DNA of 64,000 nt from Bacteroidales bacterium. GTDB lineage: Bacteria > Bacteroidota > Bacteroidia > Bacteroidales > VadinHA17. Under the pieces are notes generated by a model. The model was not told where the DNA came from, did no database searches, and was given only the letters and a program-made list of their open reading frames with translations. Positions 62,304 to 64,000 of this stretch are shown piece by piece. The stretch spans positions 20,148 to 84,147 of the forward strand of contig JARGFQ010000013.1 in assembly GCA_029210565.1 (NCBI GenBank), given 5' to 3'. The position numbers and the translations under genes were made by a program. The first letter of the stretch is position 1, and each line of letters begins with the position of its first letter.

Positions 62304-64000
62304 TTATCTTGCCTTGACAATTGTACCACTCACAAACCCGGCGTTTGTCGATACACGGTAGATGTATTCACCCTGCATAAATGTTGAACCATCCAGGATT
62401 ACTGATCTGACATCTCCCTTTAACAGGTTCTCATCATAGATCACATCTATGAGAGAACCAGTATTGTTAAAGATATCGACACGTACTCTTGTGTCCTCGA
62501 GTGCCTCGATCTCAAATGAGACTGATTTGCTGAAAGGATTAGGATATACTTTTGTCAGCACGGGTATTGTTTTCTTCGTCACCTTAGTCAGCGGAGAATT
62601 AACGCTGCTACAAGCAAGGTTTGCATCCTTTGTTGCAGGCTCACTTGTGGTTGAAGGCTTGGGAATTTCCGGCACTATTTCGCAGGCCACTGCATGAGTG
62701 ATCAGCCAGAAAGGTCCGGTGACATCCGTAAACTCAACAGTCAGATCCTGAGCCATTGTTAACACGTCAGCATTATAGGTGTATGACCCTAGAGCATTGG
62801 TGTATTTACCATTCTTTAGTTTCGGAAACGGCTCGCATCCGATGAACACTTGGGCCTGACTCATGCTGTAGTTTTCATACAGGTCATAAGTTAAGGTCAC
62901 AGTGTTGTTTGCGTAGGTAACGTTTACTGTTCCTACAGCTGTTCCCTTGAAGTCAGGATTATCTGTAGGATCGCATAAAGTCACATCGTTTGCAGCGCCG
63001 GCGCCTGAATACAGAGTCATTGTCCAGTTTCCGATGCCATCGACCGGGGTAAACTGTGTTGTCCAGCCCCAGTTATTGAATTTCAGACCTGCCTCCAGGA
63101 AGCATATGCTGTTTTCATCGTAGTATCCATATGCTGTCTCGCAGCATGCAGGCACATAGAATGTTGAAGTGCATTCCTTATGTTCACAAATACCGTCAAC
63201 CATATAGGTGAATTCGAGGCTTATTGACGCATCATTGTTATAGGTCAGAGCCGGGAAATCATTCATGTTATCGGTATAGCCGCATGTTGCAGAAGCAGTG
63301 AAGCCAGCTTTCCAATTGTTGTACTCGTACTCAACTCTGGAGATATCACCTACCGTTTCCCCTATGTCCTCACAATCAAGATACACCGGTGAAGGACAAT
63401 TTATCTGCAGGTCATCTTCAATCCATGTATAGGTCACGGTCTCCGATGAAGAATTACCGCAATCATCTGTTGCTGTATAGGTAAACACCTGAGTCATGTG
63501 ACCGCAAGGATCCTCAATTATATCACCGGCCTCACAAACCACCGGTATCTGTCCGGCACAGTTATCTGTAGCCATGAGATCATCGACACATGTCGGTGGC
63601 ACAGGATTGCATCCCAGGTCACCGCCGGTTGGAAGTTCTGGTAAGGTCGGTGCTACATTGTCGTTGACCACGATGTTGGCTGTGGTGGTGGCGATGTTGC
63701 CGCATACGTCGGTAGCTGTGAAGGTAACAATGTAGGTCCCGTTCTTGCAGTCCCCTGTCGGAGCTGTGAAGTTATTCGTGACCGATACAGCGCCTCCGCA
63801 GTTATCCGTTGCCGTTGCCAGGGCCAGCCATGCATCTATTGCAGCCTGGTCGTAGCAGGTCAGATCAAGCTGGGCAAAGGTGTTGGTGAAGGTCGGTGCT
63901 ACATTGTCGTTGACCACGATGTTGGCTGTGGTGGTGGCGATGTTGCCGCATACGTCGGTAGCTGTGAAGGTAACAATGTAGGTCCCGTTCTTGCAGTCCC
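62304..64000 (-). CDS. T9SS-sorted HYR-like repeat protein (5' end beyond window)
   Basis: An open minus-strand frame of at least 565 residues that continues past the right edge. It contains Cys-rich HYR/Ig-like repeats of about 82 residues with GTYIVTFTATDVCGNIATTT and the linker IVVNDNVAPT, further beta-sandwich domains, and a C-terminal T9SS type A sorting domain (TKVYPNPFSKSVSFEIE ... GEYIYRVSTN). It is a predicted large secreted surface protein or adhesin. Repeat DNA at 63643-63754 is identical to 63889-64000 (246-bp period). It is convergent with the Crp/Fnr gene. Confidence 0.9.
   Translation of the reverse strand, partial: DCKNGTYIVTFTATDVCGNIATTTANIVVNDNVAPTFTNTFAQLDLTCYDQAAIDAWLALATATDNCGGAVSVTNNFTAPTGDCKNGTYIVTFTATDVCGNIATTTANIVVNDNVAPTLPELPTGGDLGCNPVPPTCVDDLMATDNCAGQIPVVCEAGDIIEDPCGHMTQVFTYTATDDCGNSSSETVTYTWIEDDLQINCPSPVYLDCEDIGETVGDISRVEYEYNNWKAGFTASATCGYTDNMNDFPALTYNNDASISLEFTYMVDGICEHKECTSTFYVPACCETAYGYYDENSICFLEAGLKFNNWGWTTQFTPVDGIGNWTMTLYSGAGAANDVTLCDPTDNPDFKGTAVGTVNVTYANNTVTLTYDLYENYSMSQAQVFIGCEPFPKLKNGKYTNALGSYTYNADVLTMAQDLTVEFTDVTGPFWLITHAVACEIVPEIPKPSTTSEPATKDANLACSSVNSPLTKVTKKTIPVLTKVYPNPFSKSVSFEIEALEDTRVRVDIFNNTGSLIDVIYDENLLKGDVRSVILDGSTFMQGEYIYRVSTNAGFVSGTIVKAR
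63643..64000. repeat. 246-bp period repeat in the adhesin gene
   Basis: The 112 bp at 63643-63754 are identical to those at 63889-64000 and span the linker IVVNDNVAPT. The period of 246 bp equals 82 codons. Further copies probably continue beyond the window. Confidence 0.85.

Noticed and set aside
1..64000. CRISPR arrays, insertion sequences, prophage genes
   Set aside because: No array of regularly spaced identical repeats with unique spacers, no transposase and no phage gene were seen.

Overview
The window looks like a chromosome segment of a Bacteroidota member, probably Bacteroidales or Marinilabiliales. Signs of this are three proteins with type IX secretion (T9SS) C-terminal sorting domains, a TonB-dependent receptor with a carboxypeptidase-like N-domain, TPR-PD40 envelope proteins, the DUF6452/DUF6048 gene pair, an HYC_CC_PP copper protein, TAnnTTTG promoter boxes and few Shine-Dalgarno sequences. 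No phage, insertion sequence or CRISPR array was recognised.

Layout: 1-9.3 kb is core: an M23 peptidase (cut by the left edge) divergent from alaS, then DUF6452/DUF6048, a sodium:solute symporter, recR, an aminotransferase and a GT2 glycosyltransferase. 9.4-15.1 kb holds three tandem TPR-PD40 paralogues and a GNAT enzyme. 15.2-20.7 kb holds rlmN, a cation-chloride-cotransporter-like permease and an M3 peptidase. 20.9-32.8 kb is an extracellular nucleic-acid or phosphoester locus: a T9SS cargo with DUF5689, two endonuclease/exonuclease/phosphatase (EEP) enzymes, a TonB receptor, two DUF5689 lipoproteins and a secreted endonuclease I.

32.9-38.5 kb carries an internally deleted isochorismatase, a Fic-rsgA operon in which rsgA is frameshifted at a G8 tract and fic has a tandem palindromic operator, and an operon of a phytoene desaturase-like flavoenzyme, an SDR and an NTF2-like protein. 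38.6-47.5 kb holds an MscS channel and a copper efflux operon (cusA, cusC, cusB, an HMA protein), then an HYC_CC_PP protein. After an EFR1 ferredoxin come tRNA-Ser(CGA), a heavily structured non-coding element and an AT-rich segment with an MscS-like gene between two 46-bp direct repeats.

51.2-58.8 kb holds a GNAT protein, a DUF819 membrane protein, a CopA-type ATPase followed by a small EF-hand-like secreted protein, and a GT2-membrane fusion. 59-62.3 kb is a thiol-redox cluster (thioredoxin, TrxB, monothiol thioredoxin-like protein, OsmC) divergent from a Crp/Fnr regulator. The window ends inside a T9SS-sorted repeat adhesin whose DNA repeats are identical.

The strongest candidates for something new are the nucleic-acid locus without a SusD, the Fic-RsgA unit with its operator, and the switch-like structured element beside tRNA-Ser. 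All functions are inferred from sequence reading alone; no database search was run.
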